In this document: positions 34,345 to 41,596 of the stretch, piece after piece | Layout: every line of letters starts with the position of its first letter | Position numbering within the stretch: position 1 is the stretch's first letter | Origin: a virus | Length of the DNA: 64,000 nucleotides | IMG/VR virus record: IMGVR_UViG_3300026531_000001 | Location: 1-64,000 of that record | Reading direction: 5' to 3' (one strand) | The notes under the pieces: generated by a model | Databases searched by the model: none | What the model saw: only the letters and a program-made list of their open reading frames with translations | What the model was told of the DNA's origin: nothing | Made by a program: the position numbers and the translations under genes

Positions 34345-35025
34345 TCAGGCGGACGCGAAGCGGGCCTCGTACTCGCGTCGGTGCTCGCCCGTGAGCGCGT
34401 CGGGGTCCTCATCGCCGACCATTTCCAGCGCCTCCAGCAGCTCGGCCTCAAGGTCGCCGTCCAGGAGGTAGCCGTCGCTCGTGGCGTCGGCCTCGAGGGA
34501 CGCGACCGCCTCATCGAGCGGAACGTCCGGGCTCCAGAGGCTGCTCAGCCCGTCGAGGGAGCGTGTGTGCGCGTCCCACAGCCAGCGGCCCGCGTCCGCG
34601 ATCTTGACGAGGCAACTGTCGCACTCGTTGTACTCGCGCTCAAGCAGCGCCTCGAGCTCCTCACTGGCGGCCTCGGCGTCGTCGCTCAGGCGGCCCACGC
34701 GGTTGCTGCCGTCCCACTCGGAGCTCAGGCCGGCGTAGACCCGCTCGAGCAGGGACGCCACCCGATCGTCGTTAGCGAGCGCACGCAGGGCCTCGCGCGT
34801 GAGGCGCGGGTTGAGGGACCAAAGGAGGTCCCGGCCGTGCCAGACCGGCTCCGGCGTGCCGTCCGAGTAGTTAACCCAGAACCCGACCTCGCCGTCCTCG
34901 TTGAGGCGCAGGTAGGCCGGCCGCGGGTGAAGGTCGTTACCGACCCGGTCGTACAGGGGCGCGAGACCGTCACCGAGGGCATCGAGGGCCTTGTTCAACG
35001 CGTTTTTCATCGCTTCTTTCTTCAT
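34345..35025 (-). CDS. acidic hypothetical protein
   Basis: A 226-residue protein rich in Asp and Glu, above all in the C-terminal half (DVPLDEAVASLEADATSDGYLLDGDLEAELLEALEMVGDEDPDALTG). The start chosen is ATG 35025 behind GGGAGGTTGACG; a longer frame upstream crosses the promoter. It has a perfect -35/-10 pair, suggesting strong early expression. Short acidic early phage proteins are sometimes DNA mimics or inhibitors; here that is only a suggestion. Confidence 0.65.
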   Translation of the reverse strand: MKKEAMKNALNKALDALGDGLAPLYDRVGNDLHPRPAYLRLNEDGEVGFWVNYSDGTPEPVWHGRDLLWSLNPRLTREALRALANDDRVASLLERVYAGLSSEWDGSNRVGRLSDDAEAASEELEALLEREYNECDSCLVKIADAGRWLWDAHTRSLDGLSSLWSPDVPLDEAVASLEADATSDGYLLDGDLEAELLEALEMVGDEDPDALTGEHRREYEARFASA

Positions 35026-35046
35026 CGTCAACCTCCCTACGTCTGT

Positions 35047-35109
35047 ATTGTAGTACGGTACGCGTACCCGTGTCAATACTTGCGCACGGTACGCGCCCCG
35101 TGATACGGT
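35047..35109. promoter_or_regulatory. divergent promoter region with repeated operator-like motif
   Basis: Leftward: TTGACA (minus, 35071-35076) and TACAAT (35047-35052), spacing 18. Rightward: TTGCGC (35080-35085) and TACGGT (35104-35109), spacing 18, leading to the gene at 35128. The direct repeat ACGGTACGCG occurs at 35055-35064 and 35086-35095, 31 bp (three helical turns) apart, and GGTACGCGTACC (35057-35068) is a perfect palindrome between the leftward -10 and -35. This looks like a regulator-binding site, different from the GTCY-N8-RGAC family. Confidence 0.7.
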
Positions 35110-35127
35110 GAGGGCGGAGGTGCGATC

Positions 35128-35589
35128 ATGCCGATGGAAAACGCCCTGAGAGTCAACACGTCGTTGAGCCCGGAGGTGCGCCCCGGGGCAGACCTGATCC
35201 AGCGCGCCCGCGAGCTCTCCCCTACCGAGGTCGCCCGCCGCGACCTGGCCCGCTACTACGCGATGCTCGAGCGGGCCCGGCGGTCGTTGCGCGGTCGGTT
35301 TTCGGCCCGCGAGCTCGAGGCCCTGGCCCATGCACTCGACTCGATGGCCGGCGTCGAGGCCCCCGAGCTCATCTACCTGGTGCCGGCGACGGTCGAGGAG
35401 GCAGTCGGCGAGGAGCGCCTGTGCGAGCAGGCCGGCCTCGAGGACTGCGGCGGCTTTCTCGAGCGCGTGCGGGGCCTCGACCTGGCCGAGCGGTACGCGC
35501 TGGTGGATGCGGTTGGGGTGTACCTGAGCCTCAAGCCAAGCGAGCGCAGCGCCGACACCTGGGGCGAGCTGGGGCTGCTCTCGAGCTAG
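35128..35589 (+). CDS. hypothetical protein, paralogue of the gene at 45225-45668
   Basis: A 153-residue helical protein behind GGAGGTGCGATC. It shares with the product of 45225-45668 the core VARRDLxRYYAxLExxRRxLxGRFSxxxLE and a similar end (ALVDAVGVYLSLKPSERSADTWGELG versus ALVDAAELVANGRLRWDELG). The family is not one I can name. Its stop overlaps the stop of the convergent next gene within CTAG. Confidence 0.6.
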   Translation: MPMENALRVNTSLSPEVRPGADLIQRARELSPTEVARRDLARYYAMLERARRSLRGRFSARELEALAHALDSMAGVEAPELIYLVPATVEEAVGEERLCEQAGLEDCGGFLERVRGLDLAERYALVDAVGVYLSLKPSERSADTWGELGLLSS

Positions 35590-36329
35590 TCGGTGCCCTC
35601 CGTCCGTTCAGGGAGCTGCAGGCGCTTCGGCGCCAGCAGCTCCCTTCGCAGACGGTCCTCAAAGACGTTTAACGTTTCTTCGTCTGTCAAATCCCACACG
35701 ATGTCCCGCACGCCCTGGGCGAGCTTGACGAACTGCTCGAGGGCGCGGGTCTCAGCCAGCTTCGCGCGGGTCTCGGCGCGCTGCTTTACCGCGTTGATCA
35801 CCTTGATCGCGCCCTCGACCAAGCGGTCGGTCCAGGCGGCGAGCTCGGTAGCAAGCCGCAGCGCTGCGCGGATGTCCTGCCCGATCTCGCGGGCGGTGCT
35901 GGGGTCCTCATACATGCGGGCGTTCTCGGCGGCTTGGGCTAAGGCCTCAGTGAGCTTGTCGAACTTTTCGGCCCTCTCCTTCTGGGTATCCGCTAGGTCC
36001 AGCAGCCACTCGAGGGTGGCCTTGAGCGTAGCTAGGGCGGTGTCGGTCTCGTCGAGCTTTTCTGTGGCGCGCAGGAGCTCGTCACGCAGCTCGCGGATTG
36101 AGGTCATGCCCTTCTTGGTATAGAGACCGTGCACCGGTGGGCGGCCCGGGGGCTTCTTCTTGCCTTCGCGCTCGCGCTTCGCCGAGCCCGCGCCGTGCTT
36201 CCAGCACACGTCATAGCCCTTACGCGCCGGATTTGAGCAGCGTTTCCCAGATTTGAGGATCGCTTTACAGCGTCGAGCGCGGCCGCCATTGGGCAGCTCG
36301 ATGTAGTCCTCGGAACGGTCGCCCATCAT
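35586..36329 (-). CDS. zinc-knuckle and coiled-coil protein, small terminase candidate
   Basis: A 247-residue protein. The N-terminal part (RRCKAILKSGKRCSNPARKGYDVCWKHGAGSAKREREGKKKPPGRPPVHGLY) is a Cys/His knuckle with a basic tail, a pattern seen at the start of phage small-terminase-like and other DNA-binding phage proteins. The remainder is long helices. Being in the leftward region with terL, it could be the small terminase subunit, but it is not adjacent to terL. Confidence 0.45.
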   Translation of the reverse strand: MMGDRSEDYIELPNGGRARRCKAILKSGKRCSNPARKGYDVCWKHGAGSAKREREGKKKPPGRPPVHGLYTKKGMTSIRELRDELLRATEKLDETDTALATLKATLEWLLDLADTQKERAEKFDKLTEALAQAAENARMYEDPSTAREIGQDIRAALRLATELAAWTDRLVEGAIKVINAVKQRAETRAKLAETRALEQFVKLAQGVRDIVWDLTDEETLNVFEDRLRRELLAPKRLQLPERTEGTD

Positions 36330-36334
36330 GACCT

Positions 36335-36340
36335 ACCGTA
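36335..36340 (-). promoter_or_regulatory. leaderless promoter -10 element TACGGT
   Basis: On the minus strand TACGGT lies 5 nt before the first of two ATGs (8 nt before the second). A second TACGGT is 15 nt further upstream (36350-36355). Confidence 0.5.
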
Positions 36341-36399
36341 TGCCGCGATACCGTAGGAGTTTTTGCCAAGTTGAGCGGTACATGGGATGTGGTTCAAAT

Positions 36400-36433
36400 G
36401 GTAGACCCTACGGCTGGAACCGTAGGGTCTACC
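36400..36433 (-). terminator. perfect hairpin after dnaN
   Basis: GGTAGACCCTACGG and its complement flank a 6-nt loop: a perfect 14-bp stem, 25 nt beyond the dnaN stop. No T-run follows on the minus strand. Confidence 0.6.
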
Positions 36434-36458
36434 GCGATTAGCGGTTGTCGAACCGCGG

Positions 36459-37532
36459 TTAAACGCGGAGCGGTACCACAATAGCCCAGGAAGTTTGCCC
36501 CTTTACCAGCGAGGGCGTTGCGGCGCCGCTGAGCTGAATGGTTACCACGTCGTTCTCCTCGGTTTCCAAATGCTGCAGGGCCTCGAGCATGTAATGCAGG
36601 TTGTAAATGGCAGTGATGGGCTCGCCGTGGGACTCCTCGAGCAGCACCTGATCCTGAGCCCGACCATAGTCGCCTTCGGCCGTGATGCGAACCGCCCGCG
36701 AGTCGAACTCGAGGTCAACCCGCGCGGTCTGACGATCCACCAGCGGCGTCATGCGCTTGAGCGCCGCGATCAGGTCGCTCCGAACCACCTCGTAGTAGTT
36801 CGGATAGTCGGCGGGCACCACGCGCTCATATTCGGGGAACTGGCCCTCCATGAGCGCGGCGACAAAACGCACACCATCCCAGGTCAGGTGCATATGCCCG
36901 CGCCCGAATGCCACCTCAATCAGCTCATCACCATCGGGCAAGAGCTTGGCCATGAGGTCCAACGCCTTTCGCGGGACCACCCATGCTTGCTCTCGCTCGC
37001 CGTCTCGGTCAGGGGTGTCGTAAACCGCCAGCCGGAACCCGTCGGACGCTACCGCGCGCAGCCCTGTTTCGTACTTCTCGAACTGGACACCGCGGAAAAT
37101 GGCGCGGTAATCCTCGCTGCTCGCGGCATAGCGCACGGCCAAGGCCGCCCGCAGTTGGCTGGCCATTGTCTTGAAGCGCGCGTCTTCCTTGTCGGGATCG
37201 AGGGCTGCCGGAAAATCCGCAGGATCCGCTGTGTGGAACTGAGCGCGCGCAGAACCGCTACGCACCGCCAGCACATGCTGCTCAGCATCGAACTCGATAT
37301 GCGGATCAGCCAAGCCAGAAATGAAGCGGTGGAAGCCCTCAACAGGCACTAGCCGGGGCTCTGGCATATCTAGCTCCGACTCGAGCCTGATAGTCAGATC
37401 CACCTCACCATTTGATGCGCGCCCTACCAGCTCCCCATCCCTTCCGCCCAGCCAGATGTGCGTCAAGACCGGGTTTGCGGAACGCGATGGGGCAATGCCC
37501 GCCAGATGTCCTATCGCCTCTTTCAGTTTCAT
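36459..37532 (-). CDS. dnaN: DNA polymerase III sliding clamp (beta subunit)
   Basis: A 357-residue protein of normal beta-clamp length with three repeated clamp domains. Visible family features include AVRSGSARAQFHTADPADFPAL, ASDGFRLAVYDT, VVPRKALDLMAKLL, LMEGQFPEYERVVP, and the C-terminal YMLEALQHLE..VTIQLSGAATPSLVKG..WAIVVPLRV. It holds the replicative polymerase on DNA. Phage genomes seldom carry a bacterial-type clamp; here it presumably works with the host Pol III. It is last in a three-gene operon with ATGA overlaps, behind an operator-controlled promoter. Confidence 0.93.
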   Translation of the reverse strand: MKLKEAIGHLAGIAPSRSANPVLTHIWLGGRDGELVGRASNGEVDLTIRLESELDMPEPRLVPVEGFHRFISGLADPHIEFDAEQHVLAVRSGSARAQFHTADPADFPAALDPDKEDARFKTMASQLRAALAVRYAASSEDYRAIFRGVQFEKYETGLRAVASDGFRLAVYDTPDRDGEREQAWVVPRKALDLMAKLLPDGDELIEVAFGRGHMHLTWDGVRFVAALMEGQFPEYERVVPADYPNYYEVVRSDLIAALKRMTPLVDRQTARVDLEFDSRAVRITAEGDYGRAQDQVLLEESHGEPITAIYNLHYMLEALQHLETEENDVVTIQLSGAATPSLVKGQTSWAIVVPLRV

Positions 37533-37774
37533 CTTTCCCCCCTGTAGACATACCGTTTGAACCCTGCTATTTCGTTCGCTGGCCGGAGCCTGTCACCATC
37601 GGCAACGATCCCGATACCGTGACTGCCCTCGAACTGCCACACCACCACCGGGCGGATTGTGCCGTTCTCATATACGGCGCGCCACCCGGATGCGGGAATG
37701 CGCTGAATGAACGCAGCCATTTCCGCAGGAGGCCCCGAAAGGCCTGGCGTCTTTGCCATTTCTGGCGTCTTCAT
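37529..37774 (-). CDS. small hypothetical protein upstream of dnaN
   Basis: An 81-residue protein (MKTPEMAKTPGLSGPPAEMAAFIQRIPASGWRAVYENG...) overlapping dnaN by ATGA and the upstream membrane gene in the same way. The beta-like second half (VVVWQFEGSHGIGIVADGDRLRPAN) is not a family I recognise. Confidence 0.55.
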   Translation of the reverse strand: MKTPEMAKTPGLSGPPAEMAAFIQRIPASGWRAVYENGTIRPVVVWQFEGSHGIGIVADGDRLRPANEIAGFKRYVYRGER

Positions 37775-37974
37775 ACGGCACCCCCTCTGTGTTCATGCAT
37801 GAGCGAAACCGCCAGCACCCCCACGAACGCCAAGAGCACGAGTGGACCGAGTACGGCATACACGATCCACCACCCCCAATGCACCCGGCTCTCGAACGTC
37901 AGCTTGACCAGCGCCAAGGAGACCACGCCGGTGAGCGCCCACGCGGCTCCGTAGATGAGGTTTAGGTCGTGCAT
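37771..37974 (-). CDS. small two-helix membrane protein
   Basis: A 67-residue protein with two hydrophobic segments (about 6-25 and 34-58) around a WGWW motif. It is the first gene of the clamp operon and starts leaderlessly, 6 nt after a TAGACT -10 element. Function unknown. Confidence 0.6.
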   Translation of the reverse strand: MHDLNLIYGAAWALTGVVSLALVKLTFESRVHWGWWIVYAVLGPLVLLAFVGVLAVSLMHEHRGGAV

Positions 37975-38010
37975 GTGTCTAGTCTATCGGACACGTGAAA
38001 CAGCAGTCAA
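37975..38010 (-). promoter_or_regulatory. clamp-operon promoter with phage operator
   Basis: On the minus strand: -35 TTGACT (38005-38010), 18-nt spacer, -10 TAGACT (37981-37986), 6 nt, ATG. The -10 lies inside the inverted repeat GTGTCTAGTCTATCGGACAC (plus strand, 37975-37994). It differs at three positions from the reverse complement of the operator at 51628-51647. Confidence 0.8.
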
Positions 38011-38033
38011 GCTGCGTGGCTTGTCTGTCTGTC

Positions 38034-38513
38034 CTACCACCGCTTCCAGGCCGTCCAGCGGCGCCGGCGCTCCGGTGTGGGCGTGGAGGGGTTTGGCACC
38101 AGCGCCTCCCCCAGCCGGCGATACCAACGACGCGCGGCCCGACGCATGCGGTGATGGAGGCTCCGGGCGTAACCGCGCATCCTCTTGCGGGCCCGAATCG
38201 CCAGCCACCCGCAGCGCTCGCGCAGGGCCGCCGCCAGTTTCGCAGCCCGGGCCATGCGGCGCCGCAGCCCCCACGGCAATGAGCCAGGCACGGTGTACCC
38301 GTTCTTCAGGCCCACTTGGTACCAACGGCGGTAGCGCGCGTTGTGCCGGACCGCCCAACGGTAGGCGATCCGCGCCAGGGGTGCCGGCAGCGTGCCCGTG
38401 ATGCGCTCGAAACGCCACGACCCACCCGCATAGCGCGGGGGCAGGATACCGATCACCTGGGCGGTCAGCACCAGCTGCCGCCGACCAGTATGTGGGTCTT
38501 TCCAGATGTACAT
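38034..38513 (-). CDS. basic hypothetical protein
   Basis: A 159-residue, arginine-rich protein (MYIWKDPHTGRRQLVLTAQVIGILPPRYAGGSWRFERITG..., ending RRRRWTAWKRW). The start follows AAGAAGGATTGC. The high positive charge suggests nucleic-acid binding. No family recognised. It is the last gene of the leftward regulator operon. Confidence 0.5.
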   Translation of the reverse strand: MYIWKDPHTGRRQLVLTAQVIGILPPRYAGGSWRFERITGTLPAPLARIAYRWAVRHNARYRRWYQVGLKNGYTVPGSLPWGLRRRMARAAKLAAALRERCGWLAIRARKRMRGYARSLHHRMRRAARRWYRRLGEALVPNPSTPTPERRRRWTAWKRW

Positions 38514-38545
38514 GCAATCCTTCTTTCTGGCTTGCTCATCTCTCC

Positions 38546-38761
38546 CTATAGACGTATGTCCAGGGCCTCTGCCAAGCCGATGATGTGATGCAGCACTCGC
38601 TCCCCCTTCGGGGTTAGGCGGTCAGCCTCCACTAGACCCTCTTCTTCCCAGAGGAGCCACATAATAGGCGGGCTGACTAAAGTACCGGCACGGGCCGCGA
38701 GCAGATACGGCAGCCCATTCGCCAAATCGAGGCGTTGAATGAGGTCCAGGAGCTCCTTCAT
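38546..38761 (-). CDS. small hypothetical protein, winged-helix-like
   Basis: A 71-residue protein (MKELLDLIQRLDLANGLPYLLAARAG..IMWLLWEEEGLVEADRLTPKGERVLHHIIG) whose LLWEEEGLVEADRLTPKGERVL end looks like a winged-helix wing plus helix. It overlaps the upstream regulator gene by ATGA. Confidence 0.5.
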   Translation of the reverse strand: MKELLDLIQRLDLANGLPYLLAARAGTLVSPPIMWLLWEEEGLVEADRLTPKGERVLHHIIGLAEALDIRL

Positions 38762-39405
38762 ACCGCCTCCAAGTAGTGGGCCCGCTCCGGAAACATGGCG
38801 CGCAGAACGGGCTCGGCTACGCGCTGGTAGGCCGTAATCCCCAACGCGCGCAGCGCTTTGCGCAAGGTCTCTTCACGCACGTCTAGCGCATCGGCGGCAG
38901 CGTGCATCGGCAACGTCCGCGGTAGGGGCTCGAGTAGCCGATACATGAGGTTGCTACGGCTCCACCGCGCCGGAACAACGGCACCATGCTCTGGAATGAT
39001 GACCTCGTCTACACCGCCTTCCACCTCACGGTGGCGGCGAATGCCGTTGTAGCGCTCGCCCCCGTATCCGATGACCACCACCTGATCACCCGGGCGCGGT
39101 ATGAAGCTCATACCAAACTCGCGCAGGTAGTAGTAAATCTTTGACGCCGGAATGTCGAGGTCGCGCTCAACTTCCTCAACGGTGCGCCCATCACGCCGCA
39201 GCAAGGCGTTAATGAGGTGCGCTCGGGCGGGGACGGACGACCACCATATTGTGGCTGCATGGTTGTCCTCACGCGGGCGTTCAGCACGAATAAACCCCAC
39301 CGATTCGGCGTAGGTGGGGCGCTGTTTGACTACAAAGTCGGCCACATCGGGATTGCGCTCAGGATCCCGCCACTCACCCCAAGGGTCCAGATCCCTAGGT
39401 AGCAT
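38758..39405 (-). CDS. DNA-binding regulator with two helix-turn-helix segments
   Basis: A 215-residue protein. HTH-like segments lie at about residues 66-95 (HLINALLRRDGRTVEEVERDLDIPASKIYYYLREFG) and 168-200 (MHAAADALDVREETLRKALRALGITAYQ), separated by a beta-rich part (GDQVVVIGYGGERYNG). It probably regulates early phage genes together with the small HTH protein encoded just upstream, whose stop it overlaps. Confidence 0.55.
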   Translation of the reverse strand: MLPRDLDPWGEWRDPERNPDVADFVVKQRPTYAESVGFIRAERPREDNHAATIWWSSVPARAHLINALLRRDGRTVEEVERDLDIPASKIYYYLREFGMSFIPRPGDQVVVIGYGGERYNGIRRHREVEGGVDEVIIPEHGAVVPARWSRSNLMYRLLEPLPRTLPMHAAADALDVREETLRKALRALGITAYQRVAEPVLRAMFPERAHYLEAV

Positions 39406-39616
39406 CCGCCCCCCTGAGAGCCCTTTGCAGCTTGAGCAGCGTACTGCCCCTAGCCCGCTTCAGTGCGTCGGGGCTGCTCCGGTACTGATACAAGGTCGAG
39501 CGCCCGATACCGGTTTGCGCCGCCAGCGCGTCAACCTCTGCGCCATCCATGGCAGCCAAAGCCCTATAAATCGCCCCCAGGCGGATTGTGTCGTCATTGG
39601 AAGTCTGCTGCTTCAT
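39395..39616 (-). CDS. small helix-turn-helix regulator (Cro-like position)
   Basis: A 73-residue protein with an HTH near residues 26-55 (EVDALAAQTGIGRSTLYQYRSSPDALKRARGSTLLKLQRAL). The start is ATG 39616 (a longer frame upstream is discounted): a TAAAAT -10 lies 7 nt before it. It is divergent from the CI-like repressor gene, the standard Cro arrangement. It may bind the operators at 39617-39636 and 39681-39700. Confidence 0.65.
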   Translation of the reverse strand: MKQQTSNDDTIRLGAIYRALAAMDGAEVDALAAQTGIGRSTLYQYRSSPDALKRARGSTLLKLQRALRGADAT

Positions 39617-39652
39617 GTGTCTTATTTTACAGACAGACAGACAGGCGGGCAA
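39617..39652 (-). promoter_or_regulatory. leftward regulator promoter with phage operator
   Basis: On the minus strand: -35 TTGCCC (39647-39652), 17 nt, -10 TAAAAT (39624-39629), 7 nt, ATG. The inverted repeat GTGTCT-N8-AGACAG (plus strand 39617-39636) encloses the -10. GACA tetramers repeat three times next to it (ACAGACAGACAGACAG). Confidence 0.75.
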
Positions 39653-39675
39653 GATGGCCAGCATAGCCATTCGTC

Positions 39676-39704
39676 TTGAATAATCCGATATACTGGACTA
39701 AACT
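39676..39704 (+). promoter_or_regulatory. repressor gene promoter with phage operator
   Basis: TTGAAT (39676-39681), 17 nt, TAAACT (39699-39704). The operator-like TAATCC-GATATACT-GGACTA (39681-39700) lies between, with an alternative -10 TATACT in its 8-bp spacer. Its core TCCGATA..CTGGAC is the same as in the operator at 51628. The transcript would have a leader of about 40 nt with a G-rich ribosome site. Confidence 0.6.
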
Positions 39705-39748
39705 AGTAAACAAGACGCGCGTGAGAGCGCATAGCCAGGGGGGGGCTA

Positions 39749-40381
39749 ATGACACAACGACGACCGCTAGGGCAACTAATACGCGAACGGATGGAGTCGC
39801 GCAAGCTCAGTTTGCGCGACGTTGATGCACTCAGCCGGGGTTTGGCCGAAAAACAACCAGAGCTGTACGAAAGAATATCGCGGCCGACACTGCATGCGCT
39901 CATTCAGGATGAGGGGGCAACGCGAACGCTATCGCCGGCGCGCCTACGCACGCTTGTAGCGCTCCTATGGGACGGCCACTACGAAGACTTCGTGAGCGAA
40001 ACGGGCCTCGCCATCGTGGCCCCCGGAGAAGAACCAACGACCGGTCGCGTTGCGGTTACTGTGCCCGTATATCTCGAGGGCGAATCGGCGGCGGCCGGAG
40101 CCCCGAGGCGGGAGGAGCCAACGTACCCATGCGACATGCTCTATGTGGCCACATCACGCCGCATCCGCTGCTTGCCTGAGGGCGAACCGGTGGGCGTGCG
40201 CGCTACCGACCGCATCGAGAAGGGCGACTTGGTGATCATCGAGCGCTTGGGCAACGGCCTCGAGGCGGTGTGGTCCACGGAGTCAGGGTTTGTGTACGAT
40301 GACGAGCCAGCGGCACCTCCAAAACCGAGCGACCGTGTGGTAGGGGTGGTCGCATGGATCGTGCCAAAGCGGACGGAATGA
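39749..40381 (+). CDS. CI-like phage repressor with degenerate S24-type C-terminal domain
   Basis: A 210-residue protein. The N-terminal 85 residues are helical with an HTH-like segment (LSLRDVDALSRGLAEKQPELYERISRPTLHALIQ). A hinge with an Ala-Gly pair (EGESAAAGAPRR) precedes a beta-rich domain (RIRCLPEGEPVGVRATDRIEKGDLVIIERLGNG...VVGVVAWIVPK) like LexA/CI peptidases. The catalytic Ser usually seen before the GDLV segment is not visible. Behind the divergent promoter region and ahead of parA, it is the best candidate for the maintenance repressor. Confidence 0.65.
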   Translation: MTQRRPLGQLIRERMESRKLSLRDVDALSRGLAEKQPELYERISRPTLHALIQDEGATRTLSPARLRTLVALLWDGHYEDFVSETGLAIVAPGEEPTTGRVAVTVPVYLEGESAAAGAPRREEPTYPCDMLYVATSRRIRCLPEGEPVGVRATDRIEKGDLVIIERLGNGLEAVWSTESGFVYDDEPAAPPKPSDRVVGVVAWIVPKRTE

Positions 40382-41190
40382 TGATCATCGCCATCGCAGC
40401 CGAGAAGGGCGGGGTAGGGAAGACCACCACCGCCGTCAACCTTTCCGCCTACTTAGCCGAACGCGCAGGCAAAGTGCTACTGGTAGACATGGACTCACAG
40501 GGGCAGGCAGGCATGTTCCTGGGGTTCACTACAGAGGGCGAAGACCGTGCGGGCATGTATGAACTGCTCGTATTTTCGGACCCCCTTTCGCCCATCTATC
40601 GCCCCGCAGAAGAACTCATCACACTAAGCGTGCGGCCTGGGCTCGACCTGATCCCCAACAACCCGCGCATTGCTCAAGCCGAGTTGGAGATCGCCGGGCG
40701 CGAGAACAGGCACATGATCCTGGCCGACCGCTTGCGCGAGGTGAGCGACCGGTACAAGGCCGTGGTGATTGACGTGGGCCCCACAGTCAACCTGGCCAGC
40801 CTGTTGGCCCTGTACGCGGCAGACGCCGTGATCGTGCCCGTAGCTCCCGGTGCCGCCACGCGCGCGGGTGTAGAGGGGCTCAGGACGCGGCTCAGGGCCA
40901 TGCGCGACCGGTTGGAGTACGCCCCGGCGCTCATGGGGGTGCTCGCCACCATGATTGACCGGCGCGAAAAGCTCTCGCGCAACTTGATCCCAGATCTGCA
41001 AGAGAACTACGGTCCCCTCTACGCCGGCCACATCCGCCGCAACGTCCACCTAGCCGAAGCACCGGAGCGGGGCTTGACCATCTTCGAGTACAAACCCAAC
41101 TCGCCCGGGGCCATTGACTACATGGCGCTAGGCGACTGGGTGCTCGAGCGCCTGAACCGCGCGGAGGGAGGAGAGCAGCATGCCCAATAA
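40378..41190 (+). CDS. parA: ParA-family partition ATPase
   Basis: A 270-residue protein (start chosen in the ATGATG overlapping the repressor stop) with the deviant Walker A K10-GGVGKTTT (AAEKGGVGKTTTAVNLSAYLA), the A' motif LLVDMDSQGQA, and Walker B VVIDVGPTVN. It ends with typical HIRRNVHLAEAPERGLTIFEYKPNSPGA. It moves plasmid or prophage copies to daughter cells with a centromere-binding partner encoded by the next gene. Finding it next to the repressor gene implies maintenance as a plasmid. Confidence 0.9.
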   Translation: MMIIAIAAEKGGVGKTTTAVNLSAYLAERAGKVLLVDMDSQGQAGMFLGFTTEGEDRAGMYELLVFSDPLSPIYRPAEELITLSVRPGLDLIPNNPRIAQAELEIAGRENRHMILADRLREVSDRYKAVVIDVGPTVNLASLLALYAADAVIVPVAPGAATRAGVEGLRTRLRAMRDRLEYAPALMGVLATMIDRREKLSRNLIPDLQENYGPLYAGHIRRNVHLAEAPERGLTIFEYKPNSPGAIDYMALGDWVLERLNRAEGGEQHAQ

Positions 41191-41596
41191 ATACCAGTAC
41201 GAAGGGCTTATGGGCAGCGATGCTGGTAAGCCGACCGGCCCGAAAGGGCAGCTGCGCCGGGTCGTGTCCTACAAGGTGCCTGAGGATCTGTATACCGAAC
41301 TAAAGCTCGCCGCGCTGGCCGAAGGACTAACCATTCAGGGTTTCGTCGAACGAGCCCTTGCCGACTTCTTGCGGGAAATCCGCCGCAAGCCCGACGCCCT
41401 GCCACGTTATCTGCGCAACCCGCGCCCCTACGACTCGGTACGCAGCCAGCGGCTGCCGGTGGAGCTGGTTAACGTCCTGCACGATACGGTAGAGCGGCTG
41501 AACAAGCAGCGCAAAGAAAAGATCACGCAGAACAGCGTGATCCTCACGGCCATTGAGCGGGCGGTTAGATCCCGCAACGCTACAAAAGCGTCCTAA
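41180..41596 (+). CDS. ribbon-helix-helix partner of ParA (centromere-binding candidate)
   Basis: A 138-residue protein overlapping parA by 11 nt. The segment LRRVVSYKVPEDLYTELKLAALAEGLTIQGFVERALADFLREI is a ribbon-helix-helix (strand, two helices), and a second similar unit follows (SQRLPVELVNVLHDTVERLNKQRKEKITQNSVILTAIERAVR). Small RHH proteins serve as ParB in type Ib partition systems. The DNA site bound is not known. Confidence 0.75.
   Translation: MPNKYQYEGLMGSDAGKPTGPKGQLRRVVSYKVPEDLYTELKLAALAEGLTIQGFVERALADFLREIRRKPDALPRYLRNPRPYDSVRSQRLPVELVNVLHDTVERLNKQRKEKITQNSVILTAIERAVRSRNATKAS

Noticed and set aside
34345-35331. Longer form of the acidic protein starting upstream of 35025
   Set aside because: The added part would cross the divergent promoters and lacks a ribosome site; ATG 35025 has GGGAGGT.
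37984-38517. A 177-codon minus-strand frame overlapping 38034-38513
   Set aside because: It starts at TTG and its sequence is shadow-like; the other frame (MYIWKDPHTG) has a proper ATG behind AAGAAGGA.
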